Shown here: in pieces, positions 42,443-50,960 of the stretch
Position numbering within the stretch: position 1 is the stretch's first letter
How the letters are laid out: every line of letters starts with the position of its first letter
NCBI RefSeq assembly: GCF_044788715.1
Contig: NZ_CP173170.1
Coordinates: forward strand, 2,666,001 to 2,730,000
Origin: Methylotuvimicrobium sp018830325
GTDB taxonomy: Bacteria; Pseudomonadota; Gammaproteobacteria; Methylococcales; Methylomonadaceae
DNA: 64,000 nt
Direction of reading: 5' to 3'
Program-made: the position numbers and the translations under genes
Notes under the pieces: model-generated
Databases searched by the model: none
What the model was told of the DNA's origin: nothing
Seen by the model: only the letters and a program-made list of their open reading frames with translations

Positions 42443-45268
42443 ATGAGCGACCTCCTCAAGTTATTTCAAGAATCTTCCGCACTTTATGGCGGAAACGCCG
42501 TATTTATCGAAGACTTATATGAAAAATATCTGCAAAACCCCGACTCGGTCGACCCGAGTTGGAGACACACATTTAAGAAGCTGCATAACGGCATGGCACA
42601 GGAGATCATTCATAGTCCTATTGTTGACAGATTCGCCAGCCTAGCCCAGCAATCTCAAGGCCGTCTGGCTAAGCTGCAAGGCTTTACCGAAGAAAGCGTA
42701 AAAAAACAATCTGCGGTCGCGCGACTTATCAATCATTACCGGGTTAGAGGCCATCAAATTGCCAATAATAATCCACTGAATAAATCGATTCCTTCCGTTC
42801 CGGACCTTGAGCCAGCATATTACGGACTGACCGAACTCGATATGGATACGCTATTCGATACCGGCACCTTATATGGAGAAGACAGACTTCCGCTCAGAGA
42901 AATTCTCGGTAGATTGAAAGAAATTTATTGCGGAAGCATCGGCAGCGAATACATGCATATCGTGGATACCGATGTCAAACGTTGGATCAAAAACCGGCTT
43001 GAAGGCACCCGCGCCAAGCCAAACTTAACAGCCGAAGAAAAACTCTCCATCCACAAGCAGTTGACCGCGGCGGAAGGCATCGAAAAATATTTGCATCGTA
43101 CATTTGTAGGGCAAAAAAGATTTTCTCTGGAAGGCAGCGAGTCTCTAATCCCTTTTTTAGATAATATCGTACAGCGTGGCGGCGATAAGCAAATCAAAGA
43201 GGTCGTCATCGGCATGGCTCATCGCGGCCGCTTAAATGTCCTGGTCAACATCCTGGGAAAAAACCCGAGCGTCTTGTTCGACGAATTCAAAGGGATGCAC
43301 ACCTCAACGCCCGGCATGAATTCCGGCGACGTTAAATATCACATGGGCTTTTCCTCGGATATCGCCACTCCCGGAGGACCCATTCATGTCACGTTGGCAT
43401 TCAATCCATCGCATTTGGAAATCATCAACCCGGTCGTCGAAGGCTCGGTTAAAGCACGCCAAGATCGTTACGGTCCCAATAGCTTCAATACCATCCTACC
43501 TATTTTAATCCACGGCGATGCCGCTTTTTCCGGACAAGGCGTTGTCATGGAAACCTTAAATATGGCGGGAACCCGTGCCTATTCCACTGGCGGAACTATT
43601 CATGTCGTCATCAACAATCAGGTTGGATTCACCACCAGCAACCCCCTAGATGCCCGTTCGACTTATTACTGCACCGATATTGCCAGCATGGCGCAAATCC
43701 CAGTCTTCCATGTCAATGGTGACGACCCGGAAGCCGTGTCGTTCGTCGCTCAGCTTGCCTTAGACTTCCGCATGACTTTCAACCGGGATGTTGTCATCGA
43801 TCTAATATGCTATCGGCGACTAGGTCACAATGAGGCGGATGAACCGGCAACGACCCAGCCATTGATGTATCAAAAAATTCGCAAACATCCGACCACACGC
43901 CAAATCTATACCCAAAAACTTATATCCGAAGCATTGATCACACAGGAAGAGGATCAAAATATCGAAAACGACTACGTTTCGATGCTGGAAGCCGGGATGG
44001 TAGTCTCCAGGCCGGTTCTCAGTAACAAGGTGTATTCCTACTCGGCGCTATGGGAAAAATACCATCACGCTAAGTGGACGGCTTCTTGTAAAACCTCGGT
44101 ATCGCTCGATGTACTCCGGTTCTGTAATAAAAGGTCACAGTGCCTGCCGACCGGTTTCGAATTACACCCCAGGGTTGCCAAAATCATGGACAGCCGAAAT
44201 AAAATGGCCGCCGGCGCTCAACCGCTGGACTGGGGATTTGCCGAAAACATGGCTTATGCAACCTTGCTGCTGGAAAAACGCAATGTCCGCTTGACCGGGC
44301 AAGATGTGGGGCGCGGTACTTTTTTTCACAGACATGCCGTTTTACATAACCAGATTGACGGCAAAACCTACCTGCCGATCAATCACCTGGATTCCGAACA
44401 AGGCCGAGCTTACATTTACGACTCGTTACTTTCCGAAGCAGGCGTATTGGGTTTTGAATACGGCTACAGTACTACCGCCCCTGAAACTCTGGTAATTTGG
44501 GAAGCACAGTTCGGCGATTTCGCCAATGGAGCCCAAGTGGTTATCGATCAATTTATTAGTTCCGGCGAAACCAAATGGGGGCGTTTGAGCGGTCTCGTGA
44601 TGCTGCTGCCCCACGGTTACGAAGGACAAGGCCCCGAGCATTCCTCCGCCCGACTGGAGCGCTATCTTCAGCTTTGTGCCGAACAAAACATCCAGGTTTG
44701 CGTCCCGACGACTCCGGCACAAATCTTTCATCTACTTCGCCGGCAATTACTCCGCCCTTATCGTAAACCGTTAATCGTCATGACTCCAAAAAGCTTATTG
44801 CGTCATAAGCTCGCCGTGTCGACACTGGAATGCCTCACTAAAGGGCGATTTCAAACGGTTATCAGCGAAATAGACCTGATTAAACCGGATAAAGTAACCC
44901 GTCTGATATTATGTTCAGGCAAAGTATATTATGATCTTTTGGAAGCCAGACGGGAGCACGAACTCGACCATGTTGCCATTGTCAGGATAGAACAGCTGTA
45001 TCCGTTTCCAAATAATCGGTTTAAACAAGAAATCGATCGTTTCCCGAATTTGGAACATTTGATTTGGTGTCAAGAAGAGCCCAAAAATCAAGGTGCTTGG
45101 TATCAGATCCGACACCATTTCGTCGATACGTTGGCAACCGAAATCAATCTGCAATATGCCGGACGCCCGGCATCCGCAGCGCCCGCCGTAGGCAATTTCA
45201 AGAAGCATCTTGAACAACAGCAACAAGTTGTTAACACCGCTTTATTTGGAAAACACACAGGAAAATAA
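42443..45268 (+). CDS. sucA: 2-oxoglutarate dehydrogenase E1 component
   Basis: 941 residues. Thiamine-diphosphate enzyme decarboxylating 2-oxoglutarate. Intact marks: ALYGGNAVFIEDLYEKYLQNP at the start, VIGMAHRGRLNVLVN, GDAAFSGQGVVMETLNM, NNQVGFTT, CYRRLGHNEADEP, and HGYEGQGPEHSSARLERYLQ. No active-site loss was noticed. One base separates its stop from sucB. Type I methanotrophs were long reported to lack this activity, so the operon is of interest, given the altered E3 at its end. Confidence 0.96.
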   Translation: MSDLLKLFQESSALYGGNAVFIEDLYEKYLQNPDSVDPSWRHTFKKLHNGMAQEIIHSPIVDRFASLAQQSQGRLAKLQGFTEESVKKQSAVARLINHYRVRGHQIANNNPLNKSIPSVPDLEPAYYGLTELDMDTLFDTGTLYGEDRLPLREILGRLKEIYCGSIGSEYMHIVDTDVKRWIKNRLEGTRAKPNLTAEEKLSIHKQLTAAEGIEKYLHRTFVGQKRFSLEGSESLIPFLDNIVQRGGDKQIKEVVIGMAHRGRLNVLVNILGKNPSVLFDEFKGMHTSTPGMNSGDVKYHMGFSSDIATPGGPIHVTLAFNPSHLEIINPVVEGSVKARQDRYGPNSFNTILPILIHGDAAFSGQGVVMETLNMAGTRAYSTGGTIHVVINNQVGFTTSNPLDARSTYYCTDIASMAQIPVFHVNGDDPEAVSFVAQLALDFRMTFNRDVVIDLICYRRLGHNEADEPATTQPLMYQKIRKHPTTRQIYTQKLISEALITQEEDQNIENDYVSMLEAGMVVSRPVLSNKVYSYSALWEKYHHAKWTASCKTSVSLDVLRFCNKRSQCLPTGFELHPRVAKIMDSRNKMAAGAQPLDWGFAENMAYATLLLEKRNVRLTGQDVGRGTFFHRHAVLHNQIDGKTYLPINHLDSEQGRAYIYDSLLSEAGVLGFEYGYSTTAPETLVIWEAQFGDFANGAQVVIDQFISSGETKWGRLSGLVMLLPHGYEGQGPEHSSARLERYLQLCAEQNIQVCVPTTPAQIFHLLRRQLLRPYRKPLIVMTPKSLLRHKLAVSTLECLTKGRFQTVISEIDLIKPDKVTRLILCSGKVYYDLLEARREHELDHVAIVRIEQLYPFPNNRFKQEIDRFPNLEHLIWCQEEPKNQGAWYQIRHHFVDTLATEINLQYAGRPASAAPAVGNFKKHLEQQQQVVNTALFGKHTGK

Positions 45269-45269
45269 C

Positions 45270-46517
45270 ATGAGCATTGAAGTCCTCGTTCCTAATCTGC
45301 CTGAATCCGTTTCCGATGCCACACTCATTAACTGGCAAAAAAAACCCGGGGATAGAGTCACAAAAAACGAAAATCTAGTCGATCTCGAAACCGATAAAGT
45401 CGTGCTCGAAGTGCCTGCGCCCGAATCAGGCGTTTTAACGAAAATCCTGAAAAACGACGGCGACATTGTTGTCGGCAGCGAAGTACTGGCTATCATCGAC
45501 CCGCAAGCGGCCGCGACTGAAGAAACCGCCGCTACGCCAGCAAGCGATACCGACAATGAACCGCAACAGACCGCCGAAAAAGAACCGGAAGCCGCATCGG
45601 CCAACATTCCTTTGAGCCCCGCAGTCCGAAGGCTCGTTGTTGAAAAAAATCTCGACCCCTCGGCCATTAGCGGCTCGGGAAAACATGGCCGTATTACCAA
45701 AAACGATATTCTCGAATATTTGCAGGACGAACCGGTTCTCGAAACCTCGTCCCGTACAAAAACACCGCCGGAATCCGTACAAACGGATTCGAAACCGGCC
45801 ACGATTCCGGCTGCATTGAGACCCGAACAACGAGTCCCAATGACTCGACTTAGAGCAAAGATTGCCGAACGCTTGCTGCAAGCGCAACAAAACGCCGCGA
45901 TGCTGACGACTTTCAACGAAGTCGACATGCATCATGTGATTGATTTACGAAACCAATATAAAAACCGCTTCGAGCAAACGCACAATATCAAATTGGGCTT
46001 CATGTCTTTTTTCGTCAAAGCATCGATCGAGGCCTTGAAAAAATTCCCGACTATTAATGCCTCAATTGACGGTAACGACATTATTTATCACGGCTACTAC
46101 GATATCGGCATTGCGGTCAGTACACCGCGCGGCTTGATTGTGCCGGTTCTTCGCGATGCCGATCAATTAGACTTTGCCGGCATCGAAAAAAATATCGCCG
46201 ATTTCGGCAAAAAAGCCAAAGAAGGCAACATTAGTTTTGAAGACCTGACCGGCGGTACGTTTACAATAACCAATGGCGGCATTTTCGGCTCAATGCTATC
46301 GACTCCGATTTTAAATCCGCCGCAATGCGCGATCTTAGGCATGCATGCAATCAAGGATCGACCCGTCGTTGAAAATGGACAAATAGTCGTTAGACCAATC
46401 ATGTATCTTGCTTTATCTTACGATCATCGCTTAGTCGACGGCCGCGAGGCGGTTCAATTTTTGGTCACCATCAAAGAGTGCCTGGAATCTCCAGCGCACT
46501 TATTGCTAAACATATAA
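45270..46517 (+). CDS. sucB: Dihydrolipoyl succinyltransferase (E2)
   Basis: 415 residues from the ATG at 45270, one base after the sucA stop. A lipoyl domain with the lipoylated K43 (DLETDKVVLEV), an E1/E3-binding domain (SPAVRRLVVEKNLDPSAI, GSGKHGRITKNDIL) and a catalytic domain with SYDHRLVDGREAVQFL (catalytic His in DHRLVDG) are intact. It carries succinyl groups from E1 to CoA and needs an E3 to reoxidise the lipoyl arm. Confidence 0.97.
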   Translation: MSIEVLVPNLPESVSDATLINWQKKPGDRVTKNENLVDLETDKVVLEVPAPESGVLTKILKNDGDIVVGSEVLAIIDPQAAATEETAATPASDTDNEPQQTAEKEPEAASANIPLSPAVRRLVVEKNLDPSAISGSGKHGRITKNDILEYLQDEPVLETSSRTKTPPESVQTDSKPATIPAALRPEQRVPMTRLRAKIAERLLQAQQNAAMLTTFNEVDMHHVIDLRNQYKNRFEQTHNIKLGFMSFFVKASIEALKKFPTINASIDGNDIIYHGYYDIGIAVSTPRGLIVPVLRDADQLDFAGIEKNIADFGKKAKEGNISFEDLTGGTFTITNGGIFGSMLSTPILNPPQCAILGMHAIKDRPVVENGQIVVRPIMYLALSYDHRLVDGREAVQFLVTIKECLESPAHLLLNI

Positions 46518-46530
46518 ACGGTTCACTGTC

Positions 46531-47967
46531 ATGTCAAAACCCGAATCAACTTATGATGTTATTGTCGTCGGTGCCGGCCCTGCCGGCTATGTCGCCGCGA
46601 TCCGCGCCGCCCAATTAGGATTGAAAACAGCCTGTGTTGATCATTGGACCAATATTAATGGCGATCCAAGTCTGGGCGGGACTTATATCAACGCCGGTTG
46701 CGTTTCCTCGATGGCGCTGCTCGAGTCGGCCAAGATCTACGATTTAATGCGGCATGGGCTTGCCGATCATGGCATATCGGTCGAGAACATAAAACTGGAC
46801 TTGCCGAAGATGATAGGCCGCAAAAATGAAAAGATAGCGCGATTAAGCCGGCAGATCCTCAATGTTTTCGCCGAAAAAAAAATTAACTATTATCATGGGC
46901 AAGGAAAGCTGCTCAACGCTGACCAAGTCAGCGTGACACCCGCCGACGGTGCCAAACCAATTAAACTCAATGCCCCCAATATAATACTAGCGACCGGCTC
47001 CACCTCCATCGATCTACCGTGCGCGCCGATCGACAACGAGTTTATCGTCGATACGACTTATGCGCTGAATATGACCAGCATCCCCAAAAGACTGGGAATC
47101 ATCGGGTCGGGCGTCATCGGCCTAGAGCTTGCTGGAATATGGAATCGCTTGGGTTCCGAAGTAATTTTGTTAGAAGCGCAAGAATCTTTTTTACCGATCG
47201 TCGATCACCAAATTGCTGCGGAAGCCTATAAAATCTATTCCGTTCAAGGACTTGACTTGCGTCTGGGAGCTCGCGTCACCTCGGCTAAAAAAACTAATAA
47301 CAAAGTCGTCGTCGACTATCAAAACCCGGAAGGCAGCCATACTTTACGACTCGACAAACTGATCGTGGCTACGGGTAGAAAGCCTAATTCGGAAAATATC
47401 GCAGCCCCCGAAGCCGAACTGCTTTTGGATGAAAACGGATATATCCATGTCGACGAAAACTGCTGCACGACGGTTCCCGGCGTTTATGCGATCGGCGATT
47501 TGACCTTACTCGGGCCGATGCTGGCGCATAAGGGCCTAGAGGAAGGCGTATTCGTCGCCGAGCACATCGCCAACCGACACAATCCGATCAACTATAACAT
47601 CATGCCGAGCGTCATCTATACAGACCCTGAAATCGCCTGGGTCGGACAAACCGAACAAGCGCTGCAAGCCATTGGACAAAAATATCGGACCGGTACATTC
47701 ACATTGAAATCCAATGGCCGCGCCGAATCGATCGACAAAACCGAAGGGTTGGTCAAAATCATCACGCATGCGGAAACCGATTTGATTCTAGGCATCCACA
47801 TCATCGGAGCCAATGCTTCGGAATTAATTGCCGAAGCGGTTCTAGCGATGGAATTCTCGGCGAGTGGCGAAGACCTAGCCAGAACTATACATGCCCACCC
47901 GACCATCTCGGAAGTCTTACATGAGGCGGCACTAGCAATAGAGAACAGGTCCTTGCATCTTCCTTGA
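46531..47967 (+). CDS. lpdA: Dihydrolipoyl dehydrogenase-like E3 with altered redox centre
   Basis: 478 residues. FAD loop VVGAGPAGYVAAIRAAQLG, NAD loop GIIGSGVIGLELAGIW, and the C-terminal HAHPTISEVLHEAA with the catalytic His-Glu are present. The redox-active segment, normally GGTCLNVGCIPSKAL, reads GGTYINAGCVSSMAL: the first cysteine is Tyr52 (codon TAT), the second remains as C57, and the following P-S-K is S-S-M (M61). With one cysteine it cannot form the disulfide that oxidises dihydrolipoamide. The frame is intact and the rest well kept, so it is not a plain pseudogene. It follows sucB after 13 bases. Confidence 0.9.
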   Translation: MSKPESTYDVIVVGAGPAGYVAAIRAAQLGLKTACVDHWTNINGDPSLGGTYINAGCVSSMALLESAKIYDLMRHGLADHGISVENIKLDLPKMIGRKNEKIARLSRQILNVFAEKKINYYHGQGKLLNADQVSVTPADGAKPIKLNAPNIILATGSTSIDLPCAPIDNEFIVDTTYALNMTSIPKRLGIIGSGVIGLELAGIWNRLGSEVILLEAQESFLPIVDHQIAAEAYKIYSVQGLDLRLGARVTSAKKTNNKVVVDYQNPEGSHTLRLDKLIVATGRKPNSENIAAPEAELLLDENGYIHVDENCCTTVPGVYAIGDLTLLGPMLAHKGLEEGVFVAEHIANRHNPINYNIMPSVIYTDPEIAWVGQTEQALQAIGQKYRTGTFTLKSNGRAESIDKTEGLVKIITHAETDLILGIHIIGANASELIAEAVLAMEFSASGEDLARTIHAHPTISEVLHEAALAIENRSLHLP

Positions 47968-48060
47968 TATGGACTTTTAGCAAAACAATCTAAAAACCGC
48001 GAACAAACAGGTAGGTCGCGCTTCTTTAGCTAATCTTTACCAACCCATACCCGCGAAACA

Positions 48061-48086
48061 GAAGCCGGCCGGATAGCTTCGGCTTC
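48061..48086 (+). terminator. Possible hairpin after lpdA
   Basis: GAAGCCG / CGGCTTC with a 12-base loop lies 94 bases after the lpdA stop and before the membrane protein gene. It is followed by AAAATT rather than Ts, so support is weak. Confidence 0.35.
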
Positions 48087-48127
48087 AAAATTGAATTTAA
48101 CTTAACTTAAAACTAAAGAGCAATAAT

Positions 48128-48517
48128 ATGGAAATATTACTTATCGGAGCCGTGTTGATGATTTTCGCGGTATTGGCCTCGGCATGGCTTATGACCTTTG
48201 CCAAATGGTTTCCTATCGAAGGCATAGACGGCGGTTTTCTAAAAGACTATAAAACCATGATCAGAGCCCATGTCGATTTTGTCCTGATGGCACTGTTCTG
48301 TTTGGCTTTTTATGCGGTAAAAATTCCGCTGCCGGTTTTGGCCTGCTGGCTCGTCGTCATCGGCGGCATGACCAATCCCGGCGTTTTCGTTATCGCAGCT
48401 TTCGACCCCAATTTTTGGGATAAAGCTATTTGGAAAGCTTATACGATTGTCAGTTTTGCGATAACAACGATCGGTTTCGTATGGGTCGGACTGACTCTTT
48501 TGAATTTCGCCTTGTAA
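48128..48517 (+). CDS. Four-helix membrane protein, unknown
   Basis: 129 residues. Four hydrophobic helices are visible (about 3-25, 49-66, 71-92 and 106-128). Polar marks are IRAHVDFVLMAL in helix 2 and TNPGVFVIAAFDPNFWD after helix 3. The size, four helices and an RAH motif at the start of helix 2 faintly recall styrene oxide isomerase and hydroxylaminobenzene mutase, but this is visual and uncertain. It stands alone between the sucAB-lpdA operon and a block of repeats. An AAGAG ribosome site precedes the ATG. Confidence 0.7.
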   Translation: MEILLIGAVLMIFAVLASAWLMTFAKWFPIEGIDGGFLKDYKTMIRAHVDFVLMALFCLAFYAVKIPLPVLACWLVVIGGMTNPGVFVIAAFDPNFWDKAIWKAYTIVSFAITTIGFVWVGLTLLNFAL

Positions 48518-48597
48518 TGTTTCGTTTTCCCACGACTCTTAGACTTTGAAAGTATTGGCGAATACATCATAAGATATTTTTTTACCATGAAGAACAA

Positions 48598-48902
48598 GCG
48601 CGCCAAGATTTTTCGCGAAAGCTGAAATGGGGTCCGTCCGATTTCAGCAGCGAAAAATTGCTTGGCGATTATTGCCTTCGGCGGCCCCGATTCGCCCTGC
48701 GTCCGTGCCACTACGCCACATCATCGTATACTCGATGCGGCTCCGTAGCACTCCCACAAATGGCTTTACGCCGTGTCGCGATGCCTTGTATTTTGCCTCC
48801 ACCTGCGCTACTCGCGCAGACTCCGGCAAAACACCCGGCGCTACGGCTATCGGGGACTAAAAATCATCACTTCGCTGACGCTCCGTTTCCATGATTTTCA
48901 GC
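48598..48902. other. About 300-bp block inserted in element D2, no supported gene
   Basis: It is GC-richer than its surroundings. The longest frame is 61 codons on the minus strand (48644-48829), without a ribosome site or recognised family. Its ends hold imperfect inverted GCTGAAATGG and CCATGATTTTCAGC. It may be a fragment of a larger dispersed sequence. Confidence 0.5.
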
Positions 48903-48950
48903 GAATGAAGAAAAGGCTATAAAATCGACGATCTAATTCTTCGTGTCGCG

Positions 48951-49185
48951 TTAGGATTTGGTCGTAAATAACTTCCCTATTTTACGGAGGGTTCGGTTGC
49001 TCGATTGGCAGGTGTCGGCGGCAGGGCAGATTTTTGCTCGTGCAAAATCTGCATTCATGCCATCCTTGGCAATCAGTCACCGTCGTCAAGCCTACACGCA
49101 CGTATTCACGGCGTCCTGCAAAGCGAGTTACCGACCCCTCAACAAAGCGCATAGTTCCAGGACGTTATTCATCACGAAATCCTTA
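48951..49185. repeat. Family A repeat, copy A6
   Basis: TTAGGATTTGGTCGTAAATA faces TTATTCATCACGAAATCCTTA. Inner arms GGTTCGGTTGCTCGATTGGC and AAAGCGAGTTACCGACC, the GCAGATTTTTGC/GCAAAATCTGC hairpin and the empty core are present. It sits inside element D2. Confidence 0.82.
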
Positions 49186-49270
49186 CTCTTCATGGTTATT
49201 TCGTAATATTGAATCCAAGTCTATTTAATAATGCAGCATAGCAAACTTTTATTGACTCAGGGAGCAACCA

Positions 49271-50635
49271 ATGGCCTTTCATGCAATCAACCCCGTTGAC
49301 GGTAGCACTATACTGACCTTGGACAGCTGGGGGGCGTCCCGGTTGTCCAAGGCAATGGATGTTGCCGAACTGGCAGTCGGGACGTGGGCCGACACGCCGA
49401 TCAAAAAACGTTGTGAGCTGATGTATAAGACAGCGGAGGTCTTGCGGGCACGTCAGGAAGAGTTAGCCACGATCATCACCCAGGAAATGGGTAAGCTGAT
49501 CAAGGAATCGCGCGGTGAGATCGAGAAGTGTGCTTGGGTATGTGAGTACTATGCCGAACACGGGCCGGGTTTCCTCGAAGATGAATATATCGAAACCGAC
49601 GCCGCCAAGAGTCTGGTCACTTATCAGCCGTTGGGGATCATCCTAGCGGTGATGCCATGGAACTTCCCATTCTGGCAGGTCTTTCGCTTTGCGGCTCCGG
49701 CACTGGTGGCGGGTAATACCGGGTTGTTGAAACACGCCTCGAATGTCCCGCAGTGTGCGCAGGCAATTGAATCTGTGTTTGAGGAGGCCGGCTTTCCCGA
49801 GGGGGTCTTCACGACACTGATGATCGGATCAGTTCAGGTACGTGGTGTGATCGATGATCCACGAGTCAAGGCTGTGACCTTGACCGGCAGTGAGCCGGCC
49901 GGAAAATCGGTGGCAGAGGCAGCCGGTGCGAATATTAAAAAATCCGTTCTGGAACTGGGCGGGGCGGATGCCTTTATCGTGCTGGACGACGCCGACCTGG
50001 AACTGGCGGTAAAGCAGGGTGTGACCTCGCGTTATATGAATGGTGGCCAGAGTTGTATCGCGGCCAAGCGGTTTATCGTGGTGGATGCGATTGCCGATGC
50101 CTTTCTGGAAAAATTCAAAGCCGCTGTGGAAGATCTGCGTACGGGTGATCCAATGAGTGTAGATACCACCCTGTCACCGATGGCCCGCCATGACCTGCGC
50201 GATGAATTACATAAGCAGGTGATTGAAAGTATCGAGGCGGGCGCGAAGGTTGTCACCGGTTGTGCGCCGGAAGCCGGCAGTGGTGCTTATTACCAAGCCT
50301 CCATTATTGATCATGTTAAACCCGGCATGCGTGCCTGGCACGAAGAACTGTTCGGGCCGGTCGCAATCGTGATTCGCGCCAAGAATGAAGATGATGCAGT
50401 GTCTATTGCCAACAGCAGCGACTTCGGCCTAGGCGGCAGTGTCTGGACGCAAAGCAACGCGCGCGGTGAACGCGTGGCGCGACAGCTGCAATGCGGTGCG
50501 GCGTTTGTGAACGGCTTGGTAAAAAGCGATCCGCGGATGCCGTTTGGTGGTATCAAACGTTCCGGTTATGGGCGTGAATTATCGCATCATGGTATTCGCG
50601 AGTTTGTGAATGCCAAGACGATCTGGATTAAATGA
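49271..50635 (+). CDS. NAD-dependent succinate-semialdehyde dehydrogenase (Sad/YneI-like)
   Basis: 454 residues of the aldehyde dehydrogenase superfamily: catalytic C262 (NGGQSCIAAKRF) and general base E228 (LELGGADAFIV), plus MPWNFPFWQVFRFAAPALVAGN. The subgroup usually oxidises succinic semialdehyde to succinate. Codon use differs from its neighbours: many CAG, GAG, GTG and CTG codons where nearby genes prefer CAA, GAA and TTG, which points to recent acquisition. AGGGAG precedes the ATG. It lies behind a repeat block, two genes after an OGDH operon with an altered E3. Other short aldehydes are possible substrates. Confidence 0.88.
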   Translation: MAFHAINPVDGSTILTLDSWGASRLSKAMDVAELAVGTWADTPIKKRCELMYKTAEVLRARQEELATIITQEMGKLIKESRGEIEKCAWVCEYYAEHGPGFLEDEYIETDAAKSLVTYQPLGIILAVMPWNFPFWQVFRFAAPALVAGNTGLLKHASNVPQCAQAIESVFEEAGFPEGVFTTLMIGSVQVRGVIDDPRVKAVTLTGSEPAGKSVAEAAGANIKKSVLELGGADAFIVLDDADLELAVKQGVTSRYMNGGQSCIAAKRFIVVDAIADAFLEKFKAAVEDLRTGDPMSVDTTLSPMARHDLRDELHKQVIESIEAGAKVVTGCAPEAGSGAYYQASIIDHVKPGMRAWHEELFGPVAIVIRAKNEDDAVSIANSSDFGLGGSVWTQSNARGERVARQLQCGAAFVNGLVKSDPRMPFGGIKRSGYGRELSHHGIREFVNAKTIWIK

Positions 50636-50769
50636 TTGCTACTGTCATTTCGAGGAGCCTTGGAAAGGCGACGCAAAACGGTACCGGGACTTGCAATCAA
50701 GCATCTATACTCAAACTAACAGGCAGCTATCCCGAAACCTTACGCCGGCCGGCGCTTTGTTCCACTTTA

Positions 50770-50813
50770 CCCATTGGCTATGATTAACTATCTAGCATAA
50801 TTTAGGTGTTGGG
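50770..50813. mobile_element. Deleted copy of the hairpin module (M5) in a truncated family C repeat
   Basis: CCC joins directly to ATTGGCTATGATTAACTATC...TTTAGGTGTTGGG, lacking about 20 bases of the left arm seen in M2. The right flank TGAACGGCGGTCCTCGATAG and CCATTCC are family C sequence, and the C tail follows at 50853-50879. Confidence 0.65.
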
Positions 50814-50852
50814 TGAACGGCGGTCCTCGATAGACACACCCCATTCCTTTTA

Positions 50853-50879
50853 TTTTTAGACGGTTTTTCAATCAAAAGT
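50853..50879 (+). repeat. Family C tail after M5
   Basis: TTTTTAGACGGTTTTTCAAT and the next few bases match 2994-3020 and 31349-31375. The rest of the 325-base gap (50636-50960) shows no gene. Confidence 0.65.
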
Positions 50880-50960
50880 ACTATTGCCCATTCTCGCGCG
50901 AATCCTTACGGTCAATCTATGCCACGCAAAAGCGGTAACTGAGGAAAAAAGCAAACCTAG

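Larger units (their letters stand above)
48545..49214. repeat. Family D element D2, interrupted twice
   Basis: The left part TTTGAAAGTATTGGCGAATA...ACCATGAAGAACA, a middle part GAATGAAGAAAAGG...CTTCGTGTCGCGTT and a right part CTTCATGGTTATTTCGTAAT match D1 at 14584-14729. A block of about 300 bp (48598-48902) separates left and middle, and the family A repeat A6 separates middle and right. Confidence 0.7.

Noticed and set aside
46531..47967. Calling lpdA a pseudogene
   Set aside because: The frame is complete and cofactor motifs are conserved; only the redox segment is changed, so a protein is surely made and may have another role.
48644..48829. A 61-codon minus-strand frame in the 300-bp block
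   Set aside because: No ribosome site and it lies in a repeat-like insert; kept only as part of that block.
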